Source: Streptacidiphilus sp. 4-A2
GTDB taxonomy: Bacteria > Actinomycetota > Actinomycetes > Streptomycetales > Streptomycetaceae
NCBI GenBank assembly: GCA_014284505.1
Contig: JAAFYY010000001.1
Location: forward strand, 3,534,001 to 3,598,000
Direction of reading: 5' to 3'
DNA length: 64,000 bases
Positions 39,076-49,062 of this stretch are shown here, in pieces. The notes under the pieces were generated by a model. The model saw only the letters and a program-made list of their open reading frames with translations. It did no database searches and had not been told where the DNA came from. Numbering within the stretch: position 1 is the first letter of the stretch; each line of letters begins with the position of its first letter. Made by a program: the position numbers and the translations under genes.

Positions 39076-40553
39076 ATGACGGAAAGTGACAAGACCGCTC
39101 CCGGCGGGGCGGTCGCCGGGCAGTGGTCTGGGCAGTGCTGGTCACCGGCCTGGCCGGATTCATGGCCATGCTGGACAACCTCGTGGTGATCACCGCGCTG
39201 CCGTCCATCGGCAGGCACCTCGGCGGCGGCATCGAGGAACTCGAATGGACGGTGAGCGCCTACACCCTGACCTTCTCGGTCCTGCTGATGCTCGGCGCCT
39301 CCGCGGGCGACCGGTTCGGCCGCAGGCGGCTGTTCATCGCCGGGCTGACGCTGTTCACCGCCGCCTCGGCGGCCGCGGCGGTGGCCCCCGGCATCGACAC
39401 CCTGATCGCCGCGCGCGCGGTGCAGGGCGTCGGCGCCGCGGTGGTGATGCCGCTGACGCTGACACTGCTCACCGCCGCCGTCCCGGCCAAGACCGCGGGG
39501 TGGCCCTGGGCGCCTGGGGCGCGGTCAACGGCCTGGCGGTGGCGACCGGACCGCTGATCGGCGGCGCGATCGTGGAGCACCTCTCCTGGCAGTGGATCTT
39601 CTGGCTCAATGTGCCGATCGGCGTGCTGCTGGTGCCGCTGGCCCGCTGGAAGCTCGCCGAGAGCCGCGGCCCCAACTCCCGGCTGGACGTGGTGGGCACG
39701 GTGCTGGTCAGCCTCGGCCTGTTCGGCATCGTCTACGGCATCATCCGCGGCAACACCGACGGCTGGAGCAGTGGGCCGATCCTGACCGCGATGATCGGCG
39801 GCGGGGTGCTGGTGATGCTCTTCGTGCTGTGGGAGCTGCGGACGCGCGAGCCGATGCTGCCGATGCGGCTGTTCCGCAACCGCTCCTTCACCGGGGTCAA
39901 TGTGGCCAGCCTGCTGATGGCGCTGGGGATGTTCGGCGCGATCTTCCTGCTGACCCAGTTCTTCCAGAACATCCAGGGCTTCAGCGCACTTCAGGCCGGC
40001 ATCCGGATGCTGCCGTGGACCGGGATGCCGATCCTGGTCGCCCCGCCCGCCGGGATGCTCTCCGACCGCATCGGCGGACGGCCGATCGTCATCGGCGGGC
40101 TGTTCTTCCAGGCGCTGGGGCTGGCCTGGTTCGCGGAGGTGACCAAGGTCGGGGTCAGCTACTCCTCGCAGGTCCCGGCGCTGGTGCTGGGCGGGGTCGG
40201 CATGGCGATGTTCTACGCACCCATCGCGAACGTGCTGATGGGGTCGGTGAGCACCGAGGAGCAGGGCATCGCCTCCGGTGCCAACAACGCGCTGCGCGAG
40301 CTCGGCGGCGCGCTCGGGTGGCCGTGCTGAGCGCGGTCTTCACCGCGCAGGGCAGCCTGGACACCCCCAAGTCCTTTGTCAGCGGCCTGACCCCGGCACT
40401 GTGGACGGGCGCGGGGCGGTGTTCCTCGGCGCGATCGCGATGACCTTCGTCAAGCGTGACCGGCCGGCCGCGAGCACGACCGGTTCCGGCGCGGAGCCCG
40501 AGCCGGCCGTGCGCGGCGCGGCCCGGGGGCAGGTGGTCGCGGCCGGGGACTGA
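39076..40553 (+). CDS. MFS drug exporter, DHA2 (EmrB/QacA) family
   Basis: A 14-segment proton antiporter of about 490 residues. Family marks include AMLDNLVVITALPSIGRHLG (motif D1), GASAGDRFGRRRLFIAGL (motif A), and ARAVQGVGAAVVMPLTLTLL with the antiporter motif C region GVNGLAVATGPLIGG-like after a shift. Frame changes occur near 39115, 39500, 40320 and 40420. The ATG is at 39076. Behind its own TetR gene and beside the polyketide cluster, it is a good candidate for product export and self-resistance. Confidence 0.85.
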
Positions 40554-40706
40554 GCACCGGCGTCCGCACACCACGGGCCGGGACGGCCACCGGGATCATC
40601 CGCCGGTGACCGCCCCGGCCCCGGCTTTTCCCCGGGTAATCATGAATATCCATCAACTCCCCTTATGTAACTGGAGGTTGAACAGAAGAGAACATTCACG
40701 GCCCGA

Positions 40707-40756
40707 TGCTAGCGACACTAGCAGCGACAGGCGAAGCGGTGTTAGCGTTGCTAGCA
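40707..40756. promoter_or_regulatory. Twin operators NNNTAG-N5-CTAGCR before the DUF1772 gene
   Basis: Two sites: TGCTAG-CGACA-CTAGCA (perfect inverted arms, 40707-40723) and TGTTAG-CGTTG-CTAGCA (one mismatch, 40740-40756), 33 bp apart, about three helical turns. Matching sites lie upstream of the DUF4267 gene at 57265 and 57316. They sit in a 300-bp AT-richer promoter region (40554-40860) that otherwise holds no gene. Confidence 0.7.
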
Positions 40757-40860
40757 CCTGGTTGGTCAACTCTTGGCAGAGGGGTTCGCACCAGGTGGCG
40801 TTGTCTGTCCGCGTGCGGTCGGGTGAGGGCCGCGCCGTCAATGGAAGGTGGAAGACTCAG

Positions 40861-41333
40861 ATGGTGACACTCAGTCAGGTATTAGCCGTGGTGGCGATTC
40901 TCGCCAATGCGGTGGTCTACGGAACGGACGCGTTCTGCGCGCTGGTCCAGCGACCCGCACTGGCACAGGTGGACGACGCGGTGCTGACGAGTGTGATGGG
41001 CCAGGTGCACCGCTTCGGCGACCGCCGGATGCCCGTCCCCGGCGCCGTCGGACTGGTCGCCGCGGTGCTGGCCACCGTCGCCGCGGCCGTCGCGGGCCAC
41101 GCCTCGGCGGCGACCGCCGACGGTGTCGCCACCGCCGCCCTGCTGGTCTGGCTGGTCGTGTACGCCAGGATCAGCGCGCCGGTGAACAAGCGGCTGACCG
41201 CCGCCGCGGTCGAGGGCACCACCCCGACGACGCGCGGGCGCTGCAACGGACCTGGGACGGCGTCATCAACGCCCGGGTCGGGCTCCAGACCCTGGCCCTG
41301 CTCGGGCTCTGCGTCGCCATCGCCACTCGCTGA
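40861..41333 (+). CDS. DUF1772 (anthrone oxygenase-like) membrane protein
   Basis: A membrane protein of about 157 residues with four segments. It begins MVTLSQVLAVVAILANAVVYG. The conserved end N-x-R-x-x-x-x-A-x-x-x-x-x-x-W-x-x-x-x-N-A-R-V is present as VNKRLTAAA...LQRTWDGVINARVGLQ across a frame change near 41222. DUF1772 proteins include anthrone oxygenases of aromatic polyketide pathways, but many members have unrelated or unknown roles. ATG 40861 follows GGAAGGTGGAAG. Twin operators upstream match those of the DUF4267 gene at the other side of the polyketide core. Confidence 0.75.
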
Positions 41334-41746
41334 GGGCCCGCGCCGTTCCCCCGGCGCGCTCCCGCAGCCGGTCCGCGCCGATCCCCGCAGGCAGACCCTC
41401 CGCAGCTGAGAGCTGCCGGTGCCTGCGCCGGTCCCGCGCCGACCCTTCGCAGCCGGAACGGCCCCGGTACCAGGGCCGTGACCTGGCCGGTGCCGTCCCG
41501 GCGCCGGCGTCCGGCGCCCGCCCGGGCAGTGCGCGCCCCGGCCGTACCCCTGGTACCGCTCACTCCGGTGCCTGCGCGGCTCCTCATTCCCTCACGTGCA
41601 TGCGCGGCTTCACCGGAAGAGTCGGAATCCCCTCGGAATGCGGCTGACGAGTCGGTTCGAGGCTTCCCGGGCGGCGTCGGTTGCCGTCCCTGGAACCTGC
41701 CTGCGGCAGGTCCCGCGTACATTCTTGGACTACATCTGGGGGCGTT
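41334..41746. other. Intergenic region before the SARP gene
   Basis: About 410 bp of GC-rich DNA with no convincing gene on either strand. A small hairpin (CAGCT-GAG-AGCTG) near 41403 may end the DUF1772 transcript. The last 80 bp are less GC-rich and presumably hold the SARP promoter. Confidence 0.4.
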
Positions 41747-43662
41747 GTGATTGAGTTCAGAGTGCTTGGTCCGGTCGAACTGTGGGTAGCAGGCCGACCG
41801 GTCGACCTGGGCCCTGCCCGGCAGCGCGGAATACTCGCGGCCCTGCTGGTGGAACCGGAGCGGCCCACCACGATCGAGTCGCTGATCGACCGGGTCTGGG
41901 GCGACACGCCCCGGCCGGCGTGCGCAGCGTCGTGTACACCTATGTCACCCGGCTGCGCCGAGCCCTGGCCGAGGCCACCTCGGACACCGACACCCGGTCA
42001 CGGTGCGCCGGGACACGGTCGGCTACCTGCTGGGAATCCCGCCGGAACTGGTCGACCTGCCCTCCTTCCGCGCCTTGCTCGCGCGCGCCCGGGCGACCGG
42101 CGCGGACGACCCGTGCCGCGCCGAACTGCTGGGCCGGGCACTGCGGCTGTGGCGCGGTGAGGCTCTGGCCGGGCTCAACAGCGACTGGGCGCAGCGCCTG
42201 CGCCGCACCCTGCTCCAGCTCAAGCACGAGGTGCTGGCCGAGTGGGTGGACGCGGAGGTGCGCGCGGGCCGGGCGCCTCGGTGATCGCGGTGCTGCGCCA
42301 GGCCCTGCTGGAGGAGCCGCTGGCGGAACCGCTGCACGAGCGGCTGATCAGCGTGCTGTATGCGAACGGGCAGGTGGCCGAGGCGCTGCGGCAGTACGAG
42401 CGGGTCCGGCGGACGATCGCCGACGAGCTCGGCGCGGACCCCGGCTCCGGGCTGCGCGAGCTGCACCAGCGGATGCTCCAGGGCTGCGCGCCGAACACCT
42501 CCGGCGGGCGCCGGAGCGCGGCTAGGGCGCCGCACGCCCCGCGGGGTCCGGCGCCGCCGCGGTGCGCCCGCCCGCCGGGCGGCCCGGGACCGCGGTGGCG
42601 CAGCGCGCGGCCCCGCGGCTGGCGGTCGCCCCGTCCGGCCCCGACCTGCTGCCGATGGACCTCGCCGACTTCGGCGGCCGCGACCAGGAGATCGAGTGGC
42701 TGCGTGAGGTGGTCGCCTCGCCCGCGTCCGGTCTGCCGCCGACGGTGGTGATCACCGGGGGTCCCGGGGTGGGCAAGACCTCCCTGGCGGTCCGGGTGGC
42801 CCACAGTCTGCGCGACGCCTTCCCGGACGGCCGGCTGTACATGGACCTGCGCGGCACCGGCGACCGCCCGGCCGACGCCGGTGCGGTGCTCACCCGGCTG
42901 CTGCGGGCGCTGGGCTTCCCGCCCGAGGGCATCCCGGCCGATCTGGACGAACGGGCCGAGCTCTACCGCAACTGGATGTCCGGCCGGCGGGTGCTGGTGG
43001 TGCTGGACGACGCGGCCGGAGAGGAGCAGGTGGAACCACTGCTGCCGGGCGGCAGCGACTGCCGGGTGCTGGTGACCAGCCGGCTGCGGCTCGGCACCCA
43101 GGCCGGCACCCGACTGCGGGTGCTGCGCGAGCTCAGCCAGGACCAGAGCGTGGAGCTGCTGGTGCGGATCGCCGGGGCGGAGCGGGTCCGCGGCGAGCTG
43201 GACGCGGCCGCGCAACTGGCCTGGTACTGCGGCGGCCTGCCGCTGGCGCTGCGGGCGGTGGCCTACCGGCTGGTGAGCCGCCCGCACTGGACGCTGGCGG
43301 AGGTGCTGGCCCGGATCGCCGACGACGAGCGAAGACTGGACGAGCTGGCGTACGGCTCACTCGACCTGCGCAACAGCCTGGCCGTGAGCTACAACCGGCT
43401 CGACGCGACCGCCTCACGACTGTTCCAGTACCTGGGCGAGGCCGCCTGCCTGGGCTTCGACCTGCGGGTGGCGCCGCTGGTGGGCCTGGCGCCCGCGGAG
43501 GCGGAGGATGCCCTTGAACAATTGGTTGGCATGCACCTGCTATATGTGGACGGTCGGGACCGCGCCGGGCGCATCCGCTACCGCATGCCCGACCTGCACC
43601 GCCTGTACGCCAGGAGCGCGGCCCGGTCCGCGCGGCGCGCCCAGCGCTTCCCCGCGGCCTGA
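41747..43662 (+). CDS. AfsR-like SARP regulator with NB-ARC ATPase domain
   Basis: A pathway regulator of about 640 residues. The N-terminal winged helix starts VIEFRVLGPVELWVAG and includes VDLGPARQRGILAALLVEP. The bacterial transcriptional activation domain follows (DLPSFRALLARARA, LIYVLYANGQVAEALRQYERVRR-like, ELGADPGSGLRELHQRML). The NB-ARC part has Walker A ITGGPGVGKTSLAVRVA, Walker B RRVLVVLDDA and PLALRAVAYRLVS. Frame changes occur near 41915, 42000, 42280 and 42540. The GTG at 41747 has only a G-run ribosome binding site. SARPs activate secondary-metabolite operons; this one faces the polyketide operon 300 bp downstream and is its likely activator. Confidence 0.85.
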
Positions 43663-43955
43663 GCCCGCGCGGCCCGCTGTCCCCCGCAGCCCGCCGTCCC
43701 GCGCACGCGGGCAGCGCGCACAGCCGGGCTGCGCCCCGCGTCCACCGCCCGTCGGCGACGTCCCTGCCGCGACAGTTCCGCCGCGACACTCCGCCGCCGA
43801 TGCCGGACGCCCCCGTGCGCCATGAATTCCGCCCGGCGCGGGCATATTCCCGGAACCTCTCAAGCTCAATTCAAGAAATTCGGCCAGACGGCGCCCGCAT
43901 ATTGCTGTCGAGGCCGATCAGCCCAGGCCGACAGCCCCTCAGCCAGGAAACGCCG
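43663..43955. other. Intergenic, promoter of the polyketide operon
   Basis: About 290 bp. A CCCGCG-CA-CGCGGG hairpin at 43698-43711 may end the SARP transcript. The region from about 43820 is AT-richer and should hold the promoter and SARP sites. I could not identify clear heptamer direct repeats by eye. Confidence 0.4.
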
Positions 43956-45008
43956 ATGATCAGGACTTCGTTTGCCGAGACCCGGGTCGAAACCGCGTCG
44001 GATACCGCAGCGGAAACCACGGTCGAGAATTCCGTCAAAACTGAAAGAATACCGCCGCGGCGCACTCTGGCGATGTTCCCGGGACAGGGCTCCCAACGCG
44101 TCGCCATGGCCGCGCATCTCCTGCGGGCCTATCCGCTGATCGCCGGACGGGTACTGGCCGCGGCCGACGCGGCCCTCGGACTGCCGATCAGCGAACTGTG
44201 CACCACCGGCGACGCCACCGAACTCGCCCGGACCGAGGTCACCCAGCCCGCGATCCTGGCCACCAGCCTGGCGGTGCTCGAAATCCTGCGTGAGGAAGGC
44301 GGTTTCGCCCCCGCCGCGGTCGCCGGGCACAGCCTCGGCGAGTACACCGCGCTGGTCGCGGCCCAGGTGCTCACCGCCGCCGACGCGCTGCGGCTGGTCC
44401 GCCGGCGCGGCGAGCTGATGGCGAGCGTCTCCGAGCGGATCTCCGGCGCGATGGCGGCGGTCCTGGGGCTCGGTGCGGACCAGGTCGAGCGGCTGTGCGC
44501 GAGCGGCGACGACGGCGAAGGCCTGGTCGAGGTGGCCAACTACAACGAGCTCGGCCAGACCGTGGTCTCCGGCGAGCGGGACGCGGTGGCCGCCCTGACC
44601 CGGCGCGCCCTGGCGGCCGGGGCCGAGCGGACGGTGCTGCTCGACGTCGGAGCGCCGTTCCACTGCTCGCTGATGCGGCAGGTGGAGCAGGAGTTCACCG
44701 AGGAGCTGGCCCGCTGCGACTTCGCCGAGCCCGCACTGACCGTACTGAGCTCGGTCACCGGCCGCACCGTGGCCGACGCGGCCGCGGCCCGTGAGCTGCT
44801 GCGCCGCCAACTCGCCTCCCCGGTGCGGTGGGTGGACGTGCTCGGCGCCGCCCAGCAGTACGGCGTCGACGACTATGTCGAGGTCGGCCCGGGACGGGTG
44901 CTCAGCGGCTTCGCCAACCGCACCGTGGCCGGAGCCCGCGTGCGCAGCACCAATGACGCCCGCCGGATCGCAACCCTGCTGAACGTCCAACGGCAGCCTG
45001 AGAACTGA
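43956..45008 (+). CDS. fabD: ACP S-malonyltransferase (FabD-like)
   Basis: An intact 350-residue malonyl-CoA:ACP transacylase with a 40-residue polar N-terminal extension. Motifs: FPGQGSQRVAMAAHLL, active-site Ser in VAGHSLGEYTALVAA, the arginine region LVRRRGELM, and catalytic His in VGAPFHCSLM. The end VEVGPGRVLSGFANR is typical. ATG 43956 follows CCAGGAAACGCCG. It is first in the polyketide operon. A dedicated malonyltransferase is uncommon in type II clusters, which usually borrow the fatty-acid enzyme. Confidence 0.9.
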   Translation: MIRTSFAETRVETASDTAAETTVENSVKTERIPPRRTLAMFPGQGSQRVAMAAHLLRAYPLIAGRVLAAADAALGLPISELCTTGDATELARTEVTQPAILATSLAVLEILREEGGFAPAAVAGHSLGEYTALVAAQVLTAADALRLVRRRGELMASVSERISGAMAAVLGLGADQVERLCASGDDGEGLVEVANYNELGQTVVSGERDAVAALTRRALAAGAERTVLLDVGAPFHCSLMRQVEQEFTEELARCDFAEPALTVLSSVTGRTVADAAAARELLRRQLASPVRWVDVLGAAQQYGVDDYVEVGPGRVLSGFANRTVAGARVRSTNDARRIATLLNVQRQPEN

Positions 45009-45078
45009 CGCTTCATCATCCACATCCCGTGCAGCGTCAACCACCTTGTGCGCAAACCCTCCTACGAAAGGCAGTACG

Positions 45079-45487
45079 GTGACCGACACCATCACCACCT
45101 TCCTCCCGGTCGTCCGGGACGCCATCGCCGACGCGCTCGGCATCGACGAGAGCGAGGTCGTCGCCGAGGCCACCCTGCTCGGGACCTGGGCGCCGAGTCC
45201 ATCGACCTGCTCGACATCCTGTTCCGGATCGAACGCGCCTGCGGCGTCAAGACGGCCGTGGCCGACATCGGCGCGCTGCTCCAGGGCGGCATCCCGACGA
45301 GGAGTTCGGCGACGAGAACGAGGTCGTGAACGACACCGGGCTGACCCATCTGGAGAAGGTCCTGCCGCAGTTCGACCGCAGCCAGCTGGAGCAGCCGCTC
45401 ACCGCCGACCAGGTGCTCGGCCTGTTCACCGTGCAGAACCTGATCGACCTGCTGGCCGAGCGCGCCGCCGCGGCGGATGCCGCCTGA
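45079..45487 (+). CDS. Acyl carrier protein with C-terminal extension
   Basis: A carrier protein of about 135 residues, longer than the usual 80-90. The phosphopantetheine site is LGAESIDLLDILFRIE, reached after a frame change near 45185. A second shift lies near 45298. The extra part (THLEKVLPQFDRSQLEQPLTAD, VQNLIDLLAERAA) is helical and may be a docking element. The GTG at 45079 follows CGAAAGGCAGTAC. It is probably the chain carrier for all ketosynthases here. Its stop lies inside the acpS start (11-bp overlap). Confidence 0.8.
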
Positions 45488-46037
45488 GGCCATCGGCGTC
45501 CCGCGGACTGCCGTTCCGCGGGACGCACCCGCTCCCGACCCCGCTTCCGGCCTCGAACCCGGCCCCGCTCCCGGCCTCGGTGACAGCTACCGCGGCGACA
45601 TCGGCACCGCGCTGCGGGTGCTGATCGGCACGGATCTGGTGGCCGTCGCCCGGGTTGCCGAGCTGCTCACCGGCCAGCCAGAACTGGCCGAACGCATCTT
45701 CACCGCGCGCGAGTTGGCCTACTGCGCAAGCCGTGGCCGACGCCGCGCCGAGCATCTGGCGGCCCGCTTCGCGGCGAAGGAGGCAGTGCTCAAGGCCCTC
45801 GGCACCGGGGCCGCCGCCGGCGTCGAGTGGACCGACGTGGAGGTGGTCAACGGTATCGGCGGGCGGCCCGATCTGCGGCTGCACGGCCGGGCGGCCGCAC
45901 TGGCCCGGCGCCGCGGGGTGCGGCAGGCCGAGATCTCACTGACCCACACCGCGGGACTGGCAGCGGCCAACGCCATGCTGCTCTGCGCGACCGGGACAGC
46001 AGTCAGAATCCTTAGCGAGAAGGGTGCGAAGAGATGA
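45477..46037 (+). CDS. acpS: Holo-ACP synthase (AcpS-type phosphopantetheinyl transferase)
   Basis: An intact 186-residue protein. The AcpS core starts at about residue 48: VLIGTDLVAVARVAELL (Mg-binding Asp), then ERIFTARELAYC, AARFAAKEAVLKALG (catalytic K-E-A) and ISLTHTAGLAAANAM. About 45 N-terminal residues are a Pro/Gly-rich extension. ATG 45477 overlaps the ACP stop. It loads the phosphopantetheine arm on the adjacent ACP. A later in-frame start is possible given the extension. Its end overlaps the ketoreductase start as ATGA. Confidence 0.9.
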   Translation: MPPEAIGVPRTAVPRDAPAPDPASGLEPGPAPGLGDSYRGDIGTALRVLIGTDLVAVARVAELLTGQPELAERIFTARELAYCASRGRRRAEHLAARFAAKEAVLKALGTGAAAGVEWTDVEVVNGIGGRPDLRLHGRAAALARRRGVRQAEISLTHTAGLAAANAMLLCATGTAVRILSEKGAKR

Positions 46038-46801
46038 CCTTCCAGGACCGCGTCGCGCTGGTCACCGGCGCCTCCCGCGGCATCGGCAGAGCCATCGCCG
46101 TCACGCTGGCACAGCGAGGCGCCGCCGTGGCCGTCAACTACCGCTCGCACCAGGAGGACGCGCTGGCGGTGGTGAAGGAGATCGAGGCGGCCGGCGGCAC
46201 CGCGGTCGCCATCGGCGCGGACGTCTCCGACCCGGCGGCCGCCCGGGAGCTGGTGGAGGAGACACGCCGCCGCCTCGGCGGCCTGCACATCCTGGTCAAC
46301 AACGCCGGGATCACCAGCGACGGCCTGATCTACGACATGGCCCCCGACGCCTGGTGGGAGGTGATGAAGGTGAACTTCGGCGGGGCCTTCCACTGCACCC
46401 ACGCGGTGGCCGGGCACTTCATGTCCCAGCGGGACGGGGCGATCGTCAACATCTCCTCGGTGATGGGCGAGCGCGGCTGGATCGGCCAGTCCAACTACTC
46501 CGCTTCCAAGGGCGCGTTGAACGCCTTCACCCGGGCCGCCGCGATCGAGCTGGCCCGCTTCAACGTCCGGGTCAACGCGGTGCTCGGCGGAGTGGTGCCG
46601 ACCGACCTGATCAACGAGATCCTGGACCGGGACGGCGGCCGGGGCATGCGCCGGCAGATCCCCATGCGGCAGTTCGCGACGGTGGAGCAGGTGGCCACCG
46701 TGGCCGCGTTCCTGGCCGGTCCGGACGCCGCCTATGTCACCGGCGAACTGGTGCTGGTCGACGGCGGGCTCGCCTCCCAGCTCGGCATCGGCCGCCCCTG
46801 A
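46034..46801 (+). CDS. fabG: 3-oxoacyl-ACP reductase (FabG-like ketoreductase)
   Basis: An intact 255-residue SDR. NADPH motif VTGASRGIGRAIAVTLAQRG, structural ILVNNAGITSDGLI, catalytic Ser in INISSVMGERGW, and Tyr/Lys in SNYSASKGALNAF are all present. The C-terminus ends AYVTGELVLVDGGLAS as in FabG. It starts at ATG 46034, overlapping acpS by four bases. It reduces the beta-keto group after each condensation, which, with the two dehydratases, makes a reduced (polyene-type) chain likely. Confidence 0.92.
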   Translation: MTFQDRVALVTGASRGIGRAIAVTLAQRGAAVAVNYRSHQEDALAVVKEIEAAGGTAVAIGADVSDPAAARELVEETRRRLGGLHILVNNAGITSDGLIYDMAPDAWWEVMKVNFGGAFHCTHAVAGHFMSQRDGAIVNISSVMGERGWIGQSNYSASKGALNAFTRAAAIELARFNVRVNAVLGGVVPTDLINEILDRDGGRGMRRQIPMRQFATVEQVATVAAFLAGPDAAYVTGELVLVDGGLASQLGIGRP

Positions 46802-46835
46802 GCGCCGCCGGGCGGCCCGCCCTCCGTGCGCCGCT

Positions 46836-46902
46836 CCCAAGCCGTGCCAAGCCGTCCCAAGCCGTCCCGAACTGTTCCGGGCCGTTCCCGAGCCGTTCCC
46901 GA
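46836..46902. repeat. Degenerate 10-11-bp tandem repeat before the first dehydratase gene
   Basis: Six or seven imperfect copies of CCCAAGCCGT/CCCGAGCCGTT fill the 114-bp gap between the ketoreductase and dehydratase genes, the largest gap within the core of the operon. Confidence 0.75.
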
Positions 46903-46915
46903 GAGGAATTGGACT

Positions 46916-47367
46916 ATGCGGTTTCATCTGATCGACAGGATCGAGTCCTGGGAGCCGGGCAGACACATCACCGCGCTCAAGGTCACCTCGGTCCAGGAGG
47001 ACTACTGGCAGGACACCGCGCAGGGTCCGGTGCTGCCGTTCGGGCTGGCGCTGGAGGCGCTGTGCCAGGCGGGCACCTGGCTGGTCCTGCTCAGCACCGG
47101 CCACCGCCGCCGCGCGGCGCTGCTGGGCGTCGGCGAGGCCGTGCTGCACCGCCCGGTGGTCCCCGGCGAGGTGCTGAGGCTGGACGCCACCGTGGTCTCG
47201 ATCAATGACGAGGCGGCGGTCATCGACGGCGTGGTCCAGGTGGACGGCGAGACCGTGCTGAGCGCGAGCGGGATCATGTGCGCACTGATCGCGGCCGAGA
47301 CCCTGGACGACCCGGCGGACACCCGGCGGATGGCGGAGCAGCTGCTCGGCGGGGGCCGGCCCGATGA
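46916..47367 (+). CDS. Hotdog-fold dehydratase-like protein, catalytic His not visible
   Basis: A FabA/FabZ-like protein of about 150 residues. FHLIDRIESWEPGRHITALK is the typical N-terminal strand pair, and VLPFGLALEALCQAGTWLVL holds the Glu/helix position of the active site. Where FabZ has HFPGxPxxPG, this protein reads YWQDTAQGPVLPFG, so the His is absent. It may be a non-catalytic or heterodimer partner of the second dehydratase. ATG 46916 follows GAGAGGAATTGG. A lost G near 47355 explains why the frame misses the TGA at 47365-47367, which overlaps the next ATG. Confidence 0.75.
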
Positions 47368-48631
47368 GACGGGTGGTGGTCACCGGCATGGGCGCGGTCA
47401 CCCCGCTGGGCTGCGACGCGGACAGCACCTGGCGCGGACTGGTGGCCGGGCGCAGCGGCGTCGGGCCACTGACCGTCTTCGACACCACCGGCTTCCCGGT
47501 GCGGATCGCCGGGCAGGTGCACGGCTTCCAGGCGTCGCGGGCGCTGCCGCCCCAGGTCGACCGCCAACGGCTGTCCCGGGTGGGGCAGTTCGGTGTGGCG
47601 GCAGTCGCCGAGGCGCTGCGCCACGCCGAGCTGGAAGACCGCTCCAGCTCCGGCGACGAGTGCGGGGTCGCCATGGGCGCCAGCGTGGGCCGCCCGGATC
47701 TGCAACTGCTGCTGGACATAGGCCTGTTGCGGGAGCGCAGCGGACGCCCCGACGCCTTTCTGCGGCAGTCGCCGGGGGCGGTGCTGACCGCCGACCAGAA
47801 CCTTCCGCTGAGCGCGATGGCCCGGCTGATGGGCGCCACCGGGCCGATGATCGGCATCAGTACCGCCTGCTCCGGCTCCGGGCACGCCATCGGCGAGGCG
47901 TTCCGCGCCATCCAGGAGGGCGACGCGCGGCTGATGGTCGCGGGCGGCTACGACTCGCTGACCAGCTGGATCGACGTCCTGGGCTTCAGCCTGCTGGGCG
48001 CACTGACGGATCGTCACAACGACGATCCGCAAGCAGCCTCACGGCCGTTCGACGCCGACCGCTCGGGCTTTGTGCTCGGCGAGGGCGCGGTTGCCTTCGT
48101 GCTGGAGGAGTTGACCTCGGCGCTGGCGCGCGGGGCCCCGGTGCTGGCCGAAGTACTGGGCTACGGCGCGACCTTGAACGCCTGGCGGATCACCGACTCA
48201 CCGCCCGACGGCTCGGGCGCGATCCAGGCCATGGAGGGCGCCATCGCCGACTCCGGCCTGGGCACCGGCGGCATCGACTATGTCGTCGCCCACGGCACCA
48301 GCACCCATGGCAACGATCTGTCGGAGACCACCGCGATCAAGAAGGTCTTCGGCGCCGACGCCCACCGGCTGGTCGTCAGCTCGCCCAAGTCCATGACCGG
48401 GCACCTGACTTCGGCCGGTGCCGCGCTGAACATGCTGGCCGGGATCGGCGCGGTCCGGGAATCGGTGGTCCCGCCGACGATCAACCTGGACACCCCGGAC
48501 CGCAAGCTGGACCTCGACTATGTGCCGCACACCGCACGGCGGATGCCGGTCTCGGCGGTGCTCGTCAACGCCTTCGCCTTCGCGGCAGCAATACCAGTCT
48601 CGTCGTCGGCGCCTACCAGGAGGAAGCATGA
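47364..48631 (+). CDS. Beta-ketoacyl synthase KS1 (active, KS-alpha type)
   Basis: A ketosynthase of about 420 residues with full catalytic triad: Cys in GISTACSGSGHAIGEA, His in VAHGTSTHGND and His in SPKSMTGHLTSAG. It starts MRRVVVTGMGAVTPLG. One frame change near 48588 leads to the end NTSLVVGAYQEEA at 48631. Both ends overlap neighbours by four bases. KS1 and KS2 share the unusual GGYD...TSW segment, suggesting they form one KS/chain-length-factor pair. It should catalyse decarboxylative extension with malonyl-ACP. Confidence 0.88.
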
Positions 48632-49062
48632 CCACCGCCGCCACCGCGCCGCCGTCCACCGGTGTGCCGCAACCGTCGCCGCTCCCCCGGCTCGCTGGAT
48701 TCGAGCGGGTGCTGGAGTTCGAACCGGGCCTGCGCGCGGTGGCCCTGCGGAACATCCCGGGGACCCTGCCGTTCTTCGCCACCCACTTCCCCCGGCGGCC
48801 GGTCCTGCCCGGGGTGCTGCTGCTGGAGAGCATGGCGGCACTGGCCGGGGCGGCCGCGGGCGGGGCGCACTGGCGGCTGCACACCGCGGGCACGCTCAGA
48901 TTCCGGCACTTCGTCGGCCCCGGCGACCAACTGGTGCTCACCGTCGAGCTGTTGAGCCGCAGCCTGGAGAGCACCGAATGGCGGGCGAGCGCCACCGTCG
49001 GCGGGCGCACCGTGGCCACCGCGCGGACGCTGACCCTGCTCCCGCTCGGCGGGACCTCATGA
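48628..49062 (+). CDS. FabZ-like 3-hydroxyacyl-ACP dehydratase
   Basis: An intact 144-residue hotdog protein. The active-site motif is complete: FATHFPRRPVLPGVLLLESMAAL, with His and Glu in the FabZ positions. The central strand GTLRFRHFVGPGDQLVLTVEL is also typical. The ATG at 48628 overlaps KS1 by four bases, and its stop overlaps KS2 similarly. It probably removes water to make trans double bonds, alone or in complex with the His-less homologue encoded upstream of KS1. Confidence 0.85.
   Translation: MTTAATAPPSTGVPQPSPLPRLAGFERVLEFEPGLRAVALRNIPGTLPFFATHFPRRPVLPGVLLLESMAALAGAAAGGAHWRLHTAGTLRFRHFVGPGDQLVLTVELLSRSLESTEWRASATVGGRTVATARTLTLLPLGGTS

Noticed and set aside
41334..41746. Minus-strand open frame across the SARP promoter region
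   Set aside because: Composition is Arg/Ala/Gly-rich shadow sequence with no ribosome binding site or domain pattern.
43866..45173. Minus-strand frame of about 430 codons opposite the malonyltransferase gene
   Set aside because: It is a mirror of the intact malonyltransferase frame and shows no motif of its own.
48004..48016. A fourth TGACG-N3-CGTCA palindrome inside KS1
   Set aside because: It lies in the middle of a conserved coding segment (LTDRHND), far from any start, and is explained by codon choice. Kept only as a curiosity.
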